Shown: positions 27,853 to 36,859, counted from the first letter of the stretch. The stretch is 64,000 nucleotides of DNA from Apopatosoma sp963618495 (GCA_963618495.1 CAVESF010000009.1:1-64000); one strand, 5' to 3'. The notes: generated by a model from the letters alone, not told the origin. Numbers and translations are program-made.

Positions 27853-28632
27853 ATGGTATTTTTTGGTAGAAGCGATGTGGGCCTGCGCAGACAGATAAAT
27901 CAGGACTGCTTCTCATGCATGCGCATATGGGGCGGCGAAGCCGTTCTTCTTGCCGTCTGCGACGGAATGGGCGGTCATAAGGCGGGAGAAATAGCCAGCC
28001 AGAAAGCGATGGCTGTCTTTTGCGATAAAATAGTCGGCAGTCCCTGCATAGAGGAACAGCCCGAAAAGGCGCGTGCCGCCATCCGCAAAACGATGACTCT
28101 TGCCGCTTCTGCCGCAAACAGAACCGTGTATGAAATGTCAAGCCGTTTCGATGAGCTTGCCGGCATGGGTACCACCCTTGTCGCGGCGATAGTATACGGA
28201 GGCGTGCTCTACGCGATAAATATAGGCGACAGCAGAGCCTATATCGTCACGCGAAGAGAGGCTTTTCAAATTACGCGCGACCACTCATTCGTGCAGTATC
28301 TGATAAAGGAAAAGAAACTCACGGAGGAAGAGGCGAAATATTATCCTCACAAAAATGTGATAACAAGGGCAATCGGCATAAACGATTCCATAGAGATAGA
28401 CTTTTTCCATGCAAATCTACGCTCATGGGGCACGGGATACCTGCTCCTTTGCAGCGACGGACTGACAAATTATGCGGAAAACAGCGACCTTGTGAATATA
28501 ATCTGCACTCAGACAAAGGCGGACAGAGTTTCGCCCGAGGGCGAGCTTGCGAGAAAGACAGAGCAGCTCATAGCCTTTGCAAACAAAAAGGGCGGCGGCG
28601 ACAATATAACAGCCGTTCTTGCCAAATTCTGA
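27853..28632 (+). CDS. prpC: PP2C-type protein phosphatase (PrpC/Stp)
   Basis: PrpC removes phosphate from Ser/Thr of targets of the kinase encoded next door. The metal-binding motifs are in place: SDVGLRRQINQD near the N-terminus, CDGMGGHKAGE, NIGDSRAY, CSDGLTN and GGDNITAVL at the end. Its 259 residues make a complete catalytic domain with no membrane anchor. It sits 21 bases before the kinase gene, the usual phosphatase-kinase pair. Confidence 0.95.
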   Translation: MVFFGRSDVGLRRQINQDCFSCMRIWGGEAVLLAVCDGMGGHKAGEIASQKAMAVFCDKIVGSPCIEEQPEKARAAIRKTMTLAASAANRTVYEMSSRFDELAGMGTTLVAAIVYGGVLYAINIGDSRAYIVTRREAFQITRDHSFVQYLIKEKKLTEEEAKYYPHKNVITRAIGINDSIEIDFFHANLRSWGTGYLLLCSDGLTNYAENSDLVNIICTQTKADRVSPEGELARKTEQLIAFANKKGGGDNITAVLAKF

Positions 28633-28653
28633 TGAGATTACAGGGGTTGAAAA

Positions 28654-29934
28654 ATGAAAGCAGACGCATACAATAAATACATAGGTCAGGTTTTTGACCG
28701 CAGATATAAAATAGTAAAAACCATCGGAATCGGCGGCATGGCGGTTGTTTTCGAGGCATACGATATAACGACGGGCAAGCGTGTCGCGATAAAAATGCTC
28801 AAGGACACGATAGAAAACGATACGCAGGCGATACGCCGCTTTATCAATGAATCCCGCGCTATCTCGATGATGGACAGCGACAATATAGTGAAGATTTATT
28901 ATGTCTCCGTTTCGGGTCCGCATAAATTCATCGCCATGGAATATATCGACGGTATCACCCTGCGCGAATATATGAACCATAAGGGCATGGTTTCATGGAG
29001 CGAAACGGTGGAATTTGCCATTCAGATACTTACCGCGCTCGGTCATGCGCATAGCAAGGGCATCATCCATCGCGATATCAAGCCGCAGAATATCATGCTC
29101 ACGGAGGGCGGCTATGTCAAGGTTACGGACTTCGGCATAGCGAAGATTCCGAAAGCGGAAACGCTCACTATGATAGACAAGGCGATAGGCACCGTTTATT
29201 ATATCAGTCCCGAGCAGGCGCGCGGACTCAGAATAGACGCGAGAAGCGACCTTTATTCGCTGGGCATAATGATGTATGAAATGGTGACAGGAAGACTTCC
29301 TTTCGTGGGCGAGGCGGCAATCTCCGTGCTTGTTTCGCATATGAACGAGATACCCAAGCCACCGACGATGTATAATCCGAATATACCAAAGGGACTGGAG
29401 CAGATTATCCTCTGCATGCTGGAAAAAGATCCCGAAAACAGATATCAGAGCGCATCGCAGGTGATAAGACAGCTGAATCAGCTCAAGAAGAATCCGACGG
29501 TGATATTTCCCCAGCGCCGCCCGACAATGAAAACGCCGACCTCGGAAACCGTAATAGACAAGACAAAGGAACGCGAGAGGCTTCTCTACGGAGGGACAAC
29601 GGGCGAGGTGCGCAAGGCGCCGACTTCAGACAGCATGCGCATAGGCAATATTCCCGCCTCCCCGCGCACCAACGCGAATACGCAGGAGGCGACAACGCCG
29701 AATATTCCTTTCCCGGGCGTCAAACCGAGAAGAGGAAAAAGCTCTTCATTTGCTCTCGTCGTTGTCGTGTGCGTCATTTTCGTGGCGCTGGCTCTCGTAG
29801 GTCTCGGCATGATTTTCGGCATGCTCATCTCGGGCAGAATGCCCGAGGCGGCGGTATCGGTAATGATGCCGGAGAAAATAAATATATTCACCGCGTTTAT
29901 GCAGGCGGTAAAAAACACGGCGGGTATATTATAA
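28654..29934 (+). CDS. prkC: PrkC-type membrane Ser/Thr protein kinase lacking PASTA domains
   Basis: The N-terminal eukaryotic-type kinase is complete. It has the glycine loop GIGGMAVV (25-32), catalytic Lys48 in VAIK, HRDIKPQN (about 139), DFGIAK, a Thr-rich activation segment, GTVYYISPEQARG, and RSDLYSLG. A Pro/Thr-rich juxtamembrane part (about 280-360) follows, then one membrane helix (about 366-390) and only about 35 external residues. Bacillota PrkC/PknB proteins normally have three or more external PASTA repeats that sense muropeptides; none is present. The reading frame ends naturally and the next gene starts one base later, so a recent frameshift is unlikely. Confidence 0.93.
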   Translation: MKADAYNKYIGQVFDRRYKIVKTIGIGGMAVVFEAYDITTGKRVAIKMLKDTIENDTQAIRRFINESRAISMMDSDNIVKIYYVSVSGPHKFIAMEYIDGITLREYMNHKGMVSWSETVEFAIQILTALGHAHSKGIIHRDIKPQNIMLTEGGYVKVTDFGIAKIPKAETLTMIDKAIGTVYYISPEQARGLRIDARSDLYSLGIMMYEMVTGRLPFVGEAAISVLVSHMNEIPKPPTMYNPNIPKGLEQIILCMLEKDPENRYQSASQVIRQLNQLKKNPTVIFPQRRPTMKTPTSETVIDKTKERERLLYGGTTGEVRKAPTSDSMRIGNIPASPRTNANTQEATTPNIPFPGVKPRRGKSSSFALVVVVCVIFVALALVGLGMIFGMLISGRMPEAAVSVMMPEKINIFTAFMQAVKNTAGIL

Positions 29935-29935
29935 A

Positions 29936-30880
29936 ATGAAGAACGAAATAAGCGGAATAATAATCCGAGGGCTTGGCGGACTCTATGATGTACTCTGCGG
30001 AGAGGAGATAATCTCATGCCGCGCACGCGGAGTTTTCCGCCATGAGAAAACCTCGGCGCAGGCGGGCGACAGAGTCGCCATCGCATATGACGGCGAAAAT
30101 AAAAATGCGGGTTATGTTATAGATAAGATATTGCCGCGCAAAAATCTGCTTATACGCCCCGCGCTTGCAAATACGGATGTACTTTTTATCGCGTTTGCAC
30201 CGTCGCATCCCGAGCCGGATTTGCTCGGCATAGATAAACTGACGGCTATCGCCGTGCATAACGGGATAACGCCTGTCATCGTGATAACAAAAGCCGATAT
30301 AGACAGGGAAAAAGCAGAGGAATACCGCAGAACATATGAGAAATGCGGTTTTACCGTTCTGCTCACATCGTCTGTCGAGGGCGAGGGAATGGGCGCTGTG
30401 CGCGATTATATCTGCACAAGAGGCGAGGATGAGATATTTGCTTTTGCAGGCGCTTCGGGTGTCGGCAAATCGACGCTTATCAGCAGTATCTTTTCCGAGC
30501 TGAAGCTTGAAACGGGCAGAATAAGCGAAAAAACGGCGCGTGGCAGACATACTACCCGCGCGGTGACGCTGTTTTTATGTGATTGCGGCGGCAAACGGAT
30601 GTTTATTGCCGATACTCCGGGATTTTCCATGCTGGATTTTATAAATTTCAACTTTTTCGGGCTGGAAGAGCTTGTTTATACTTTCCCCGAATTTGAAAAA
30701 TATCTCGGAAATTGCCGATATCGCGGCTGTACCCATACAAAAGAAGAGGGCTGTGCCGTGCTTGCGGCAGTGGCGGAGGGCGCCGTGCCTGAAAGCCGCC
30801 ATGACAGCTACCTTACTATATATGAGGAACTGAAAAAGGTTCCGGAATGGAAGAGAAAAGCAATGGAGAGCGGGAGATAA
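29936..30880 (+). CDS. rsgA: Ribosome small subunit-dependent GTPase RsgA
   Basis: RsgA is a circularly permuted GTPase that checks late 30S maturation. It has an N-terminal OB domain, then G4 ITKAD, G5-like, G1 GASGVGKST and G3 DTPG in the permuted order. The C-terminal zinc finger reads CRYRGCTHTKEEGC. The 314 residues are normal. Last gene of the operon; it starts one base after the kinase stop. The rpe and thiN genes that often follow are absent. Confidence 0.96.
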   Translation: MKNEISGIIIRGLGGLYDVLCGEEIISCRARGVFRHEKTSAQAGDRVAIAYDGENKNAGYVIDKILPRKNLLIRPALANTDVLFIAFAPSHPEPDLLGIDKLTAIAVHNGITPVIVITKADIDREKAEEYRRTYEKCGFTVLLTSSVEGEGMGAVRDYICTRGEDEIFAFAGASGVGKSTLISSIFSELKLETGRISEKTARGRHTTRAVTLFLCDCGGKRMFIADTPGFSMLDFINFNFFGLEELVYTFPEFEKYLGNCRYRGCTHTKEEGCAVLAAVAEGAVPESRHDSYLTIYEELKKVPEWKRKAMESGR

Positions 30881-30939
30881 AAATCCTGCTCCCTTCCTTT
30901 TTATTTTCTTCTCTGATTTTTGCTGCTCACAAAAATTCC

Positions 30940-30970
30940 CCGCTGTCACCTGACAGCGGAAAATTTTATG
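30940..30970 (+). terminator. Terminator after rsgA
   Basis: CCGCTGTCA-CC-TGACAGCGG, a 9-bp perfect stem, followed by AAAATTTTATGCC. The 18 bases after the stem (GGAAAATTTTATGCCATA) are repeated directly once. The T-run is short, so strength is uncertain. Confidence 0.55.
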
Positions 30971-31033
30971 CCATAGGAAAATTTTATGCCATAATAGACA
31001 AAATATCAGCCGAAAAATCTGCTAATAGTAATA

Positions 31034-31062
31034 TTGACATCGTAAAATAATAATGATAAAAT
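31034..31062 (+). promoter_or_regulatory. Promoter of the surface acylation-like operon
   Basis: TTGACA (31034-31039), a 17-base spacer and TAAAAT (31057-31062), 48 bases before the start of the lipoprotein gene. Confidence 0.75.
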
Positions 31063-31110
31063 TATATCATGAAAAAGTCTGCTGTGAGCAGATATATTTC
31101 GGAGGGAAAT

Positions 31111-33063
31111 ATGAAGAAAACAATACGAATATTTGCCTTTATACTGGCGGTTTCCATGTGCATGGGAATAGTCGCCTGCGGAAATAAGCCGGATGAGACG
31201 ACAGGCTCTTCTTCCGCCACGGCTTCAACCTCGGAAAGCAGGGAAACCACAGGCGCAGCAAGCGGCACCGACAGCGCGGCAACAGCTGCAACAGCCACGA
31301 CCGACGCAACAAGCACCGGAGGCACTGTGGAGCCTCCCGCACCCACACCGGTATATAACAAGCTCCTCGCCGAAAAGCACGGCGAATATCTGACAGTCAA
31401 ATACAATCCCGCATACTGCGATCTTTCCGTTTCCACAAAAGAGGGAATAGGCGACTCGTACAAAGCGACAGTCACCGTCAAAATGAAAGACGGATACAAA
31501 TTCAAAGGCTTCTCCTTTGACAGCGGCATTGCCAACGGCAAAGAAATCGCTTCCATGAAAACCGAATACACATTTGATGTCGAAGATGAATGCACTCTTT
31601 TCGTCAACTGCGCGATGACATATGTCTATCATCTGAACGGCGGCACTCATGTCAGCGGCAGGGACGCCGTTGAATACGATGCCGATGTAACCTACTATAA
31701 GAACCCAAATTCACTCCCTGAGCGCGGATATTTCAGGCGCGACGGATATGTTCTCGTCGAATACAACACCAAAGCGGACGGCACGGGCGATGGCACAAGC
31801 CTCGGTTCAAGACCGTATGTCGGCGACAGAGCGAAAATCGACCTCTACTGCATCTGGGCAAAGGAAGCTCCCGCCTCCGATTTCGAATACGAGAAATCCG
31901 GCAGCGAAATCAAAATAACAGGCTATAAGGGAAGCGAAGAGGATACCCTTGCCGTTCCCGCAAAAATAGACGGACTCGCCGTCACATCCATTGGCAAGCG
32001 TGCGCTCGCCGGCACAAAGGCAGAGACAATCGTTCTCCCCGCAAGCGTAACGGAGCTCTGCGAAAAGGCTTTTGCCGATTCCGAAATGTCCGCCCTCGTG
32101 ATAACCGACGCGATAATAAAATTCACGGGTGAAGCATCGGGCTGGGGAATGAGCGCCGCAAATACGGTGATTGACGGTTGCGGAAATCTCGCAAATCTGC
32201 GTATCAATGCCGTTCTCTACCCGCTCTATGTGACATATATCGAATCCAATATGAAATATGACTATATGCTTTGGGCAAAGGACCGCAAAAAAATAGTCTA
32301 TGTGGCAGGCTCGAGCGGTCAGTTCGGCTTTGTCGCGGAGGATATGGAAAAGGCGCTCGACGATGAATATGTAGTAGTCAACTACGGCACAAACGCCAAT
32401 ATCAGCGGTGCTTTCTGGATGGAGTATCTTTCCAAACTTATGGGAGAGGACGATATCCTCCTCTGGGCGCCCGAGGACGGGCAGTATCTCTTCGGTAACA
32501 ACCGCCTCAATAACAGACTCTGGCGTTCCGTCGAATGCAACTATGATATTTTCAGATATGTGGATATCAGAAATTACACAAATGTTTTCGGCTCTTTTGA
32601 ATCCCAGCAAAGCGAAAAAGCAAAGAACAGCACCGTTCGCGAATACGACCGCTTCAACGATGCTATAAACAATAACGGCGACCTTTTCAATAACAGAAGC
32701 GCAGGCGCGGTAAAGGGCGGCTTTACTTTCAATCAGTTCCCGAGCAAGGAATGCATCGCATTTATGAATACGCAGTTTGACAAAATGGCTGAAAACGGCG
32801 TGAAGGTTTATATCTCGTTTGCTCCCATGTCAAAGAGCGTGCTCTACGATATAGCCAAAAAGACGCAGGCAGACCTTGACGAATACTCCGGCAATGTCGC
32901 AAAGAACTATCACGGTACAGTCATTTCCAATATAGCCGACCATGCCATAGACAGCAGATATTTTGCCGATTCCGAATGGCACATGACGGATGCCGGCGCA
33001 CACCTGAGAACGGAAATACTCATCCGCGAGCTGAAGGCTCAGCTTGAAAAAGAGGCAAAATAA
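31111..33063 (+). CDS. Lipoprotein with Listeria-Bacteroides-type repeat, LRR (BspA type) and SGNH-like domain
   Basis: A 650-residue exported lipoprotein. Signal peptide MKKTIRIFAFILAV... ends at lipobox GIVAC (Cys about 25). A Ser/Thr/Ala linker follows. Then come a beta-rich region (about 90-180), a Flg_new/InlB-type repeat (VYHLNGGT ... GYVLVEYNTKADGTG ... LYCIWA), and a BspA-type leucine-rich segment (LAVPAKIDGLAVTSIGKRALAGT). The C-terminal half resembles SGNH/DltD-AlgJ proteins: VAGSSGQFGF gives the Ser block, VVNYGTN the Asn block, ISFAPMSKS, and DSEWHMTDAGAHLRT the Asp-x-x-His block. I start at 31111, where GGAGGG lies 6-8 bases upstream. It begins the MBOAT operon and shares its SGNH part with the last gene of that operon. 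The substrate is unknown. Confidence 0.85.
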   Translation: MKKTIRIFAFILAVSMCMGIVACGNKPDETTGSSSATASTSESRETTGAASGTDSAATAATATTDATSTGGTVEPPAPTPVYNKLLAEKHGEYLTVKYNPAYCDLSVSTKEGIGDSYKATVTVKMKDGYKFKGFSFDSGIANGKEIASMKTEYTFDVEDECTLFVNCAMTYVYHLNGGTHVSGRDAVEYDADVTYYKNPNSLPERGYFRRDGYVLVEYNTKADGTGDGTSLGSRPYVGDRAKIDLYCIWAKEAPASDFEYEKSGSEIKITGYKGSEEDTLAVPAKIDGLAVTSIGKRALAGTKAETIVLPASVTELCEKAFADSEMSALVITDAIIKFTGEASGWGMSAANTVIDGCGNLANLRINAVLYPLYVTYIESNMKYDYMLWAKDRKKIVYVAGSSGQFGFVAEDMEKALDDEYVVVNYGTNANISGAFWMEYLSKLMGEDDILLWAPEDGQYLFGNNRLNNRLWRSVECNYDIFRYVDIRNYTNVFGSFESQQSEKAKNSTVREYDRFNDAINNNGDLFNNRSAGAVKGGFTFNQFPSKECIAFMNTQFDKMAENGVKVYISFAPMSKSVLYDIAKKTQADLDEYSGNVAKNYHGTVISNIADHAIDSRYFADSEWHMTDAGAHLRTEILIRELKAQLEKEAK

Positions 33064-33075
33064 GAGGTAAAATAT

Positions 33076-33330
33076 ATGTTTCCCGATAAACTCACTCTTT
33101 TTTCTCATCCGGCGATACTTATTATGCTCGCCGCAATGACAGCGATGTTTATACTCGAGTTTGTTTTCAGGAAAAAGTTTTTCATTATAGTAAACGCCGC
33201 TTTTGCGGCGTTTGCCGTAATACTGGGACTTTATCTTGAAATCTCTCTTTCCGAGGTGCTGATACTCGTGCTTATCGCGCTTATCATGCGCCTTATTCTG
33301 ACACTGCGGAGGGAAAAGCATGACATTTAA
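33076..33330 (+). CDS. Small integral membrane protein in MBOAT operon
   Basis: An 84-residue protein with three predicted membrane helices (about 11-31, 35-53, 57-76) and a basic end RREKHDI. Not recognised as a named family. It starts 12 bases after the lipoprotein gene and overlaps the MBOAT gene by 11 bases, so the two are translationally coupled. By position it recalls DltX, the small membrane protein made with DltB, but DltX is shorter with one helix and I see no sequence match. Role as an MBOAT accessory subunit is inference. Confidence 0.78.
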   Translation: MFPDKLTLFSHPAILIMLAAMTAMFILEFVFRKKFFIIVNAAFAAFAVILGLYLEISLSEVLILVLIALIMRLILTLRREKHDI

Positions 33331-34774
33331 TTCGTTTGAATTTCTTATATTTTTCCCGATATTCCTGCTCTGCTATTTTCTGCTCCCGAAAAAGCTGAAA
33401 ATGCCCGCTATGCTCGCCCTGAGCTATTGGTTCTATGCCGCATGGAATTTCCGCCTGCTCGCGCTGATAATTTTTACTACGGCGGTATCGTATTTCTGCG
33501 CGCTGGCGATAGAAAAGACAGAGAAAAAAGGGCTTAAAAAGCTCTGCATAACGCTGACGCTCATCGTCTGCCTCGGCACGCTTTTCTTCTTTAAATATTA
33601 TAATTTCATGGCAGGCACCGTTTCGGGCGTTATGAGCGCGATAAACGGCAAGGCATACGATTTCTCGCTGAATCTGATACTCCCCGTGGGAATCTCGTTC
33701 TATACATTCCAGACGCTCTCGTATGCGATAGATGTTTATCGCGGCGATATAAAGGCGGAGCGGAATTTCTTCTGGTATGCGCTTTTCGTCAGCTTCTTTC
33801 CGCAACTTGTGGCAGGTCCTATCGAGCGACCCGACAATCTGCTGCCTCAGCTCAAGGAATTTCATCGCCTGACTGCGGAAAATGCCTTTCTCGGCATGCA
33901 GAAAATGGCTGTCGGCTTCTTCAAGAAGATAGCCGTCGCCGATATTCTCGCGGGATATGTCAACTCGGTTTATAACGATATCGGAAACGCCACGGCAACA
34001 GGCATAATCATAGCGACGGTGCTTTTTGCCGTTCAGATATACTGCGATTTCTCGGGATATACCGATATCGCCATAGGATGCTCGCGGATAATGGGCATAC
34101 GCCTCATGCAGAATTTCGACCGTCCGTATTCGGCGCGCTCGATAAAGGAATTCTGGGACAGATGGCATATCAGCCTTTCAACATGGTTCCGAGATTATCT
34201 CTACATACCGCTCGGAGGCAACAGATGCTCCCGCGCAAGGTATTATCTGAATCTTTTCGTCGTATTTCTCGTGAGCGGCTTGTGGCACGGCGCAAACTGG
34301 ACTTTTGTAATCTGGGGTGCTCTCCACGGATTTTTCCGCATATTCGGCTCGGCTACGAAAAAATACCGCATGGCGCTCTATACGAAAATAGGCATAAAGA
34401 CAGATTCGCGCGTTTTTGCCGCCATGCAGAGATTTACCACATTCTTTTTCGTCTGTCTTGCGTGGATTTTCTTCCGCGCAAACAGCATTTCCGATGTCGG
34501 TGCGGCATTCGGCAAGCTCTTCTCTTCCCCGGCATATTCCTTTGCCGATACGGTTTCGGGCATGGGACTGACCGCGGCAGGCGCGCTCTATTGCGCTCTT
34601 GCAATAACGGCGCTCATTCTCATGGACAGAGTAATGAGCATACCGAAGCTTGAGAGCGACGGCTGTACGGCAAAAAAAACGACGGTGCTTTATACCGTCT
34701 GGGCGGTTATCGCCGCATGGGTGCTGATACTTTCCGTCGGCGGCGCGAGCACATTCATTTATTTCCAGTTCTGA
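33320..34774 (+). CDS. MBOAT-family membrane O-acyltransferase (AlgI/DltB-like)
   Basis: Proteins of this family pass an acyl group across or along the membrane to a surface polymer (alginate, peptidoglycan, teichoic acid). The 484 residues hold ten or more hydrophobic helices. Family signatures are all there: LPVGISFYTFQTLSYAIDVY, FPQLVAGPIERP, QIYCDFSGYTDIAIG, FWDRWHISLSTWFRDYLYIPLGG, and the invariant active-site His in LWHGANWTFVIWG. SGNH-like proteins flank it on both sides, the normal partner type (AlgJ/AlgX, DltD, PatB). The substrate is not readable from the sequence. Confidence 0.95.
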   Translation: MTFNSFEFLIFFPIFLLCYFLLPKKLKMPAMLALSYWFYAAWNFRLLALIIFTTAVSYFCALAIEKTEKKGLKKLCITLTLIVCLGTLFFFKYYNFMAGTVSGVMSAINGKAYDFSLNLILPVGISFYTFQTLSYAIDVYRGDIKAERNFFWYALFVSFFPQLVAGPIERPDNLLPQLKEFHRLTAENAFLGMQKMAVGFFKKIAVADILAGYVNSVYNDIGNATATGIIIATVLFAVQIYCDFSGYTDIAIGCSRIMGIRLMQNFDRPYSARSIKEFWDRWHISLSTWFRDYLYIPLGGNRCSRARYYLNLFVVFLVSGLWHGANWTFVIWGALHGFFRIFGSATKKYRMALYTKIGIKTDSRVFAAMQRFTTFFFVCLAWIFFRANSISDVGAAFGKLFSSPAYSFADTVSGMGLTAAGALYCALAITALILMDRVMSIPKLESDGCTAKKTTVLYTVWAVIAAWVLILSVGGASTFIYFQF

Positions 34775-34787
34775 GGAGGTGCGATAT

Positions 34788-36218
34788 ATGAAAAAATCAG
34801 TTGTAAGATTCATCTGCATATTGCTGCTTCTTCTGCTTCCGCTCTCGTGCGCCGCTTCCGTCGGCTTTCTCATAAAACCGCAGTTTACAAAGCTTTTCAC
34901 AGCGGAGTTATATGACAAGGTAGCGCGGCTGGACAGCATAAAGGAGCCGAAAATTGTCATCGTCAGCGGCAGCAGCGCCGCTTTCGGGCTTGACAGCAAG
35001 CTGCTTGAAGATACGCTCGGCATGCCCGTAGTCAATTTCGGACTCTATGCCTCCATCGGCACGAAAGCAATGATGGACCTCTCGCGCAAATCAATAAGAG
35101 AGGGCGATATCATAGTTCTCGCGCCTGAGATGGACCGTCAGCTCCTCTCGCTTTATTTCGGCGCGGATTCGCTCTGGCAGGCGTGCGACGGGCATTTCGG
35201 TCTGCTCACGCGGCTCTCGCGTGACGACGCTCCCGCCATGCTCGGCGCATACTGGAAATTTGCCGCGTCGAAATTCCGCTACAGCAGAGGCACGCCGCTC
35301 GAACCTGCCGGAGTCTATTCAAAAAGCGCTTTCAACGAATACGGCGATATCGATTATCACGACAGAAAATACAACATCATGGCGCAGGGCTATGACCCCG
35401 CGCACATCATAGATTTCTCGCCGGATATCGTTTCGCAGGATTTCATCGATTATGTAAACGAATATGTAGAATATGCAAAAAATCGCGGCGCGACGGTGTA
35501 TTTCGGCTTTGCTCCGATGAATATGAGCGCGCTCCGCGAGGGTACGGAGATAGAGGATATCGAGGCTTTCGAAGCTTTTCTCGAGTCAAATCTCAAAGCT
35601 CCTCTGCTCGGCAGTGCCAACGGATATATCTATCGCGCGGGCTACTTCTACGACAGCAATTTCCACATGAACGAAACGGGCGTTATCCTGCATACGCGCA
35701 GGCTTGCGCTCGACCTTGCCGAGGTGCTCGGCGGCATCGAGGTCAATATAGAACGCCCGAAAGAGCCTGTGAAACCTGATGAACCCGACGAACCCGCAGA
35801 ATATGACGAGAACGAAAAGTATTTCGTTTTTGAAGAAAAAGCAGGCAGTATCTATATCGCAGGTGTAAGCGATGAAGGCAAGAAGCTCACCGCCCTGCGC
35901 ACACCGACCGCCTATAACGGCAAGCGCGGTATCATCATCGGTACCGGTGCTTTTGCGGGATGCGGAAAGCTCACCGAGCTTTTTGTCACGGACAATATCT
36001 CGTATATCTCGGACGGTGCCTTTGTCGGCGCGGGAAAACTCATGAAGATTCATATTCTTGCCGAAAATCCCGATTCCACAACGGTAAACGGCATGGGAAG
36101 CAGTCTCACAGAGGGTCTCCCCTCGGGCGCACAGTTCTATGTGCCGAGCGCATCGCTCGGAAGCTATGTCGGAAACTATTTCTGGAGTACCTTTGCAGAC
36201 AGAATAGTAGGAGAATAA
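34788..36218 (+). CDS. SGNH-like (DltD/AlgJ type) membrane-anchored protein with C-terminal LRR
   Basis: A 476-residue protein with an N-terminal membrane anchor or signal (residues 5-27, no clear lipobox beyond LSCA). The SGNH-like domain shows Ser block VSGSSAAFGLDSK, VVNFGLYA, YFGFAPMNMS and catalytic Asp-x-x-His block DSNFHMNETG. After a Pro/Glu-rich linker (PVKPDEPDEPAEYDE) come BspA-type leucine-rich motifs (GIIIGTGAFAGCGKLTELFV; ISDGAFVGAGKL). Domain order is the reverse of the first gene of the operon. The ATG at 34788 follows GGAGG by 8 bases; the GTG at 34779 sits inside that site. Probably the acyl-transfer partner of the MBOAT protein. Confidence 0.85.
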   Translation: MKKSVVRFICILLLLLLPLSCAASVGFLIKPQFTKLFTAELYDKVARLDSIKEPKIVIVSGSSAAFGLDSKLLEDTLGMPVVNFGLYASIGTKAMMDLSRKSIREGDIIVLAPEMDRQLLSLYFGADSLWQACDGHFGLLTRLSRDDAPAMLGAYWKFAASKFRYSRGTPLEPAGVYSKSAFNEYGDIDYHDRKYNIMAQGYDPAHIIDFSPDIVSQDFIDYVNEYVEYAKNRGATVYFGFAPMNMSALREGTEIEDIEAFEAFLESNLKAPLLGSANGYIYRAGYFYDSNFHMNETGVILHTRRLALDLAEVLGGIEVNIERPKEPVKPDEPDEPAEYDENEKYFVFEEKAGSIYIAGVSDEGKKLTALRTPTAYNGKRGIIIGTGAFAGCGKLTELFVTDNISYISDGAFVGAGKLMKIHILAENPDSTTVNGMGSSLTEGLPSGAQFYVPSASLGSYVGNYFWSTFADRIVGE

Positions 36219-36407
36219 AATAGGCGTTATAGTGCGAGTCGGCAACCGATGGCTGCCGGCTCGCTTCGGTCTGTCGAAAAACCCTAAATTCAGAAATTAG
36301 TTTTGGCGGATGCGTAGAATCGGCAACAAAAGAAAGCCTTCCCTCAAAGGCGCGCAAAAACCTTAATTCAGTATTGAAAATTTCATCATATGTGCCCAAA
36401 ACCGACA

Positions 36408-36451
36408 TAAAAAAAGCGAAAGCCACGGTCTCCCGTGCCTTTCGCTTTTTT
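36408..36451. terminator. Terminator after the MBOAT operon
   Basis: AAAAAAGCGAAAG and CTTTCGCTTTTTT arms with an inner CCACGG/CCGTG step. It is long, nearly perfect, and works in either direction. The 400-base gap from 36219 to 36619 otherwise holds only the regulator's operator region; the first 180 bases show nothing I recognise. Confidence 0.85.
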
Positions 36452-36527
36452 GGGGGGATATATTAAGCCGAAGCAACGCCCGGCAAAATATCGGATTTCT
36501 TGTCATATATCATACTTTTTTGTCGTT

Positions 36528-36605
36528 TTGTCTTGTGACAGGACAGAAAAGTTACAGTATTAGTATATCATATAATTTGTCTTATGTCAAGACAAATTAT
36601 ATGAT
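36528..36605 (+). promoter_or_regulatory. Twin palindromic operators upstream of XRE regulator
   Basis: Two related palindromes stand 49 bases apart (start to start). The distal one, TTGTCTTGTGACAGGACA (36528-36545), is imperfect; the proximal one, TTGTCTTATGTCAAGACAA (36577-36595), is perfect. The proximal site extends to a 17-bp perfect inverted repeat with a 5-base centre (36567-36583 and 36589-36605). TATAAT at 36571-36576 lies inside it. The proximal site ends 14 bases before the regulator's ATG, so it should block both promoter and ribosome access: autoregulation by the XRE protein is the simplest reading. Confidence 0.8.
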
Positions 36606-36619
36606 TTTCGGAGAAAACC

Positions 36620-36859
36620 ATGGCAAGAATTATCGACGGAAACAAAATGAATCTTATCGGCAAAAATGTAAAAAAGCTTAGAAAACAGAGGAAAATGAGT
36701 CAGCGCGAGCTCTCGGAAAAGCTCGAACTTCTCGGCGTTTATGTCTGTCGCGGCTCGGTCTCCCGCATAGAAGAAAGAGTGCGCACAGTCACCGATATCG
36801 AGCTTTATGCCATAAGCTGTGTATTCGGCGTGCCGGTTTCTGCCCTTTTTGAAGAATAA
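36620..36859 (+). CDS. XRE-family helix-turn-helix regulator
   Basis: A 79-residue protein made almost wholly of a Cro/C1-type HTH: IGKNVKKLRKQRKMSQRELSEKL, then VCRGSVSRIEERVRTVTDIELYAI and a short end FGVPVSALFEE. No extra sensor domain is seen, so it probably responds through its own level or a partner. The start ATG has GGAG upstream and the twin operators just before it. It stands between the MBOAT operon and the ligase-carrier operon, both on the same strand, and may control one or both. Confidence 0.9.
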   Translation: MARIIDGNKMNLIGKNVKKLRKQRKMSQRELSEKLELLGVYVCRGSVSRIEERVRTVTDIELYAISCVFGVPVSALFEE

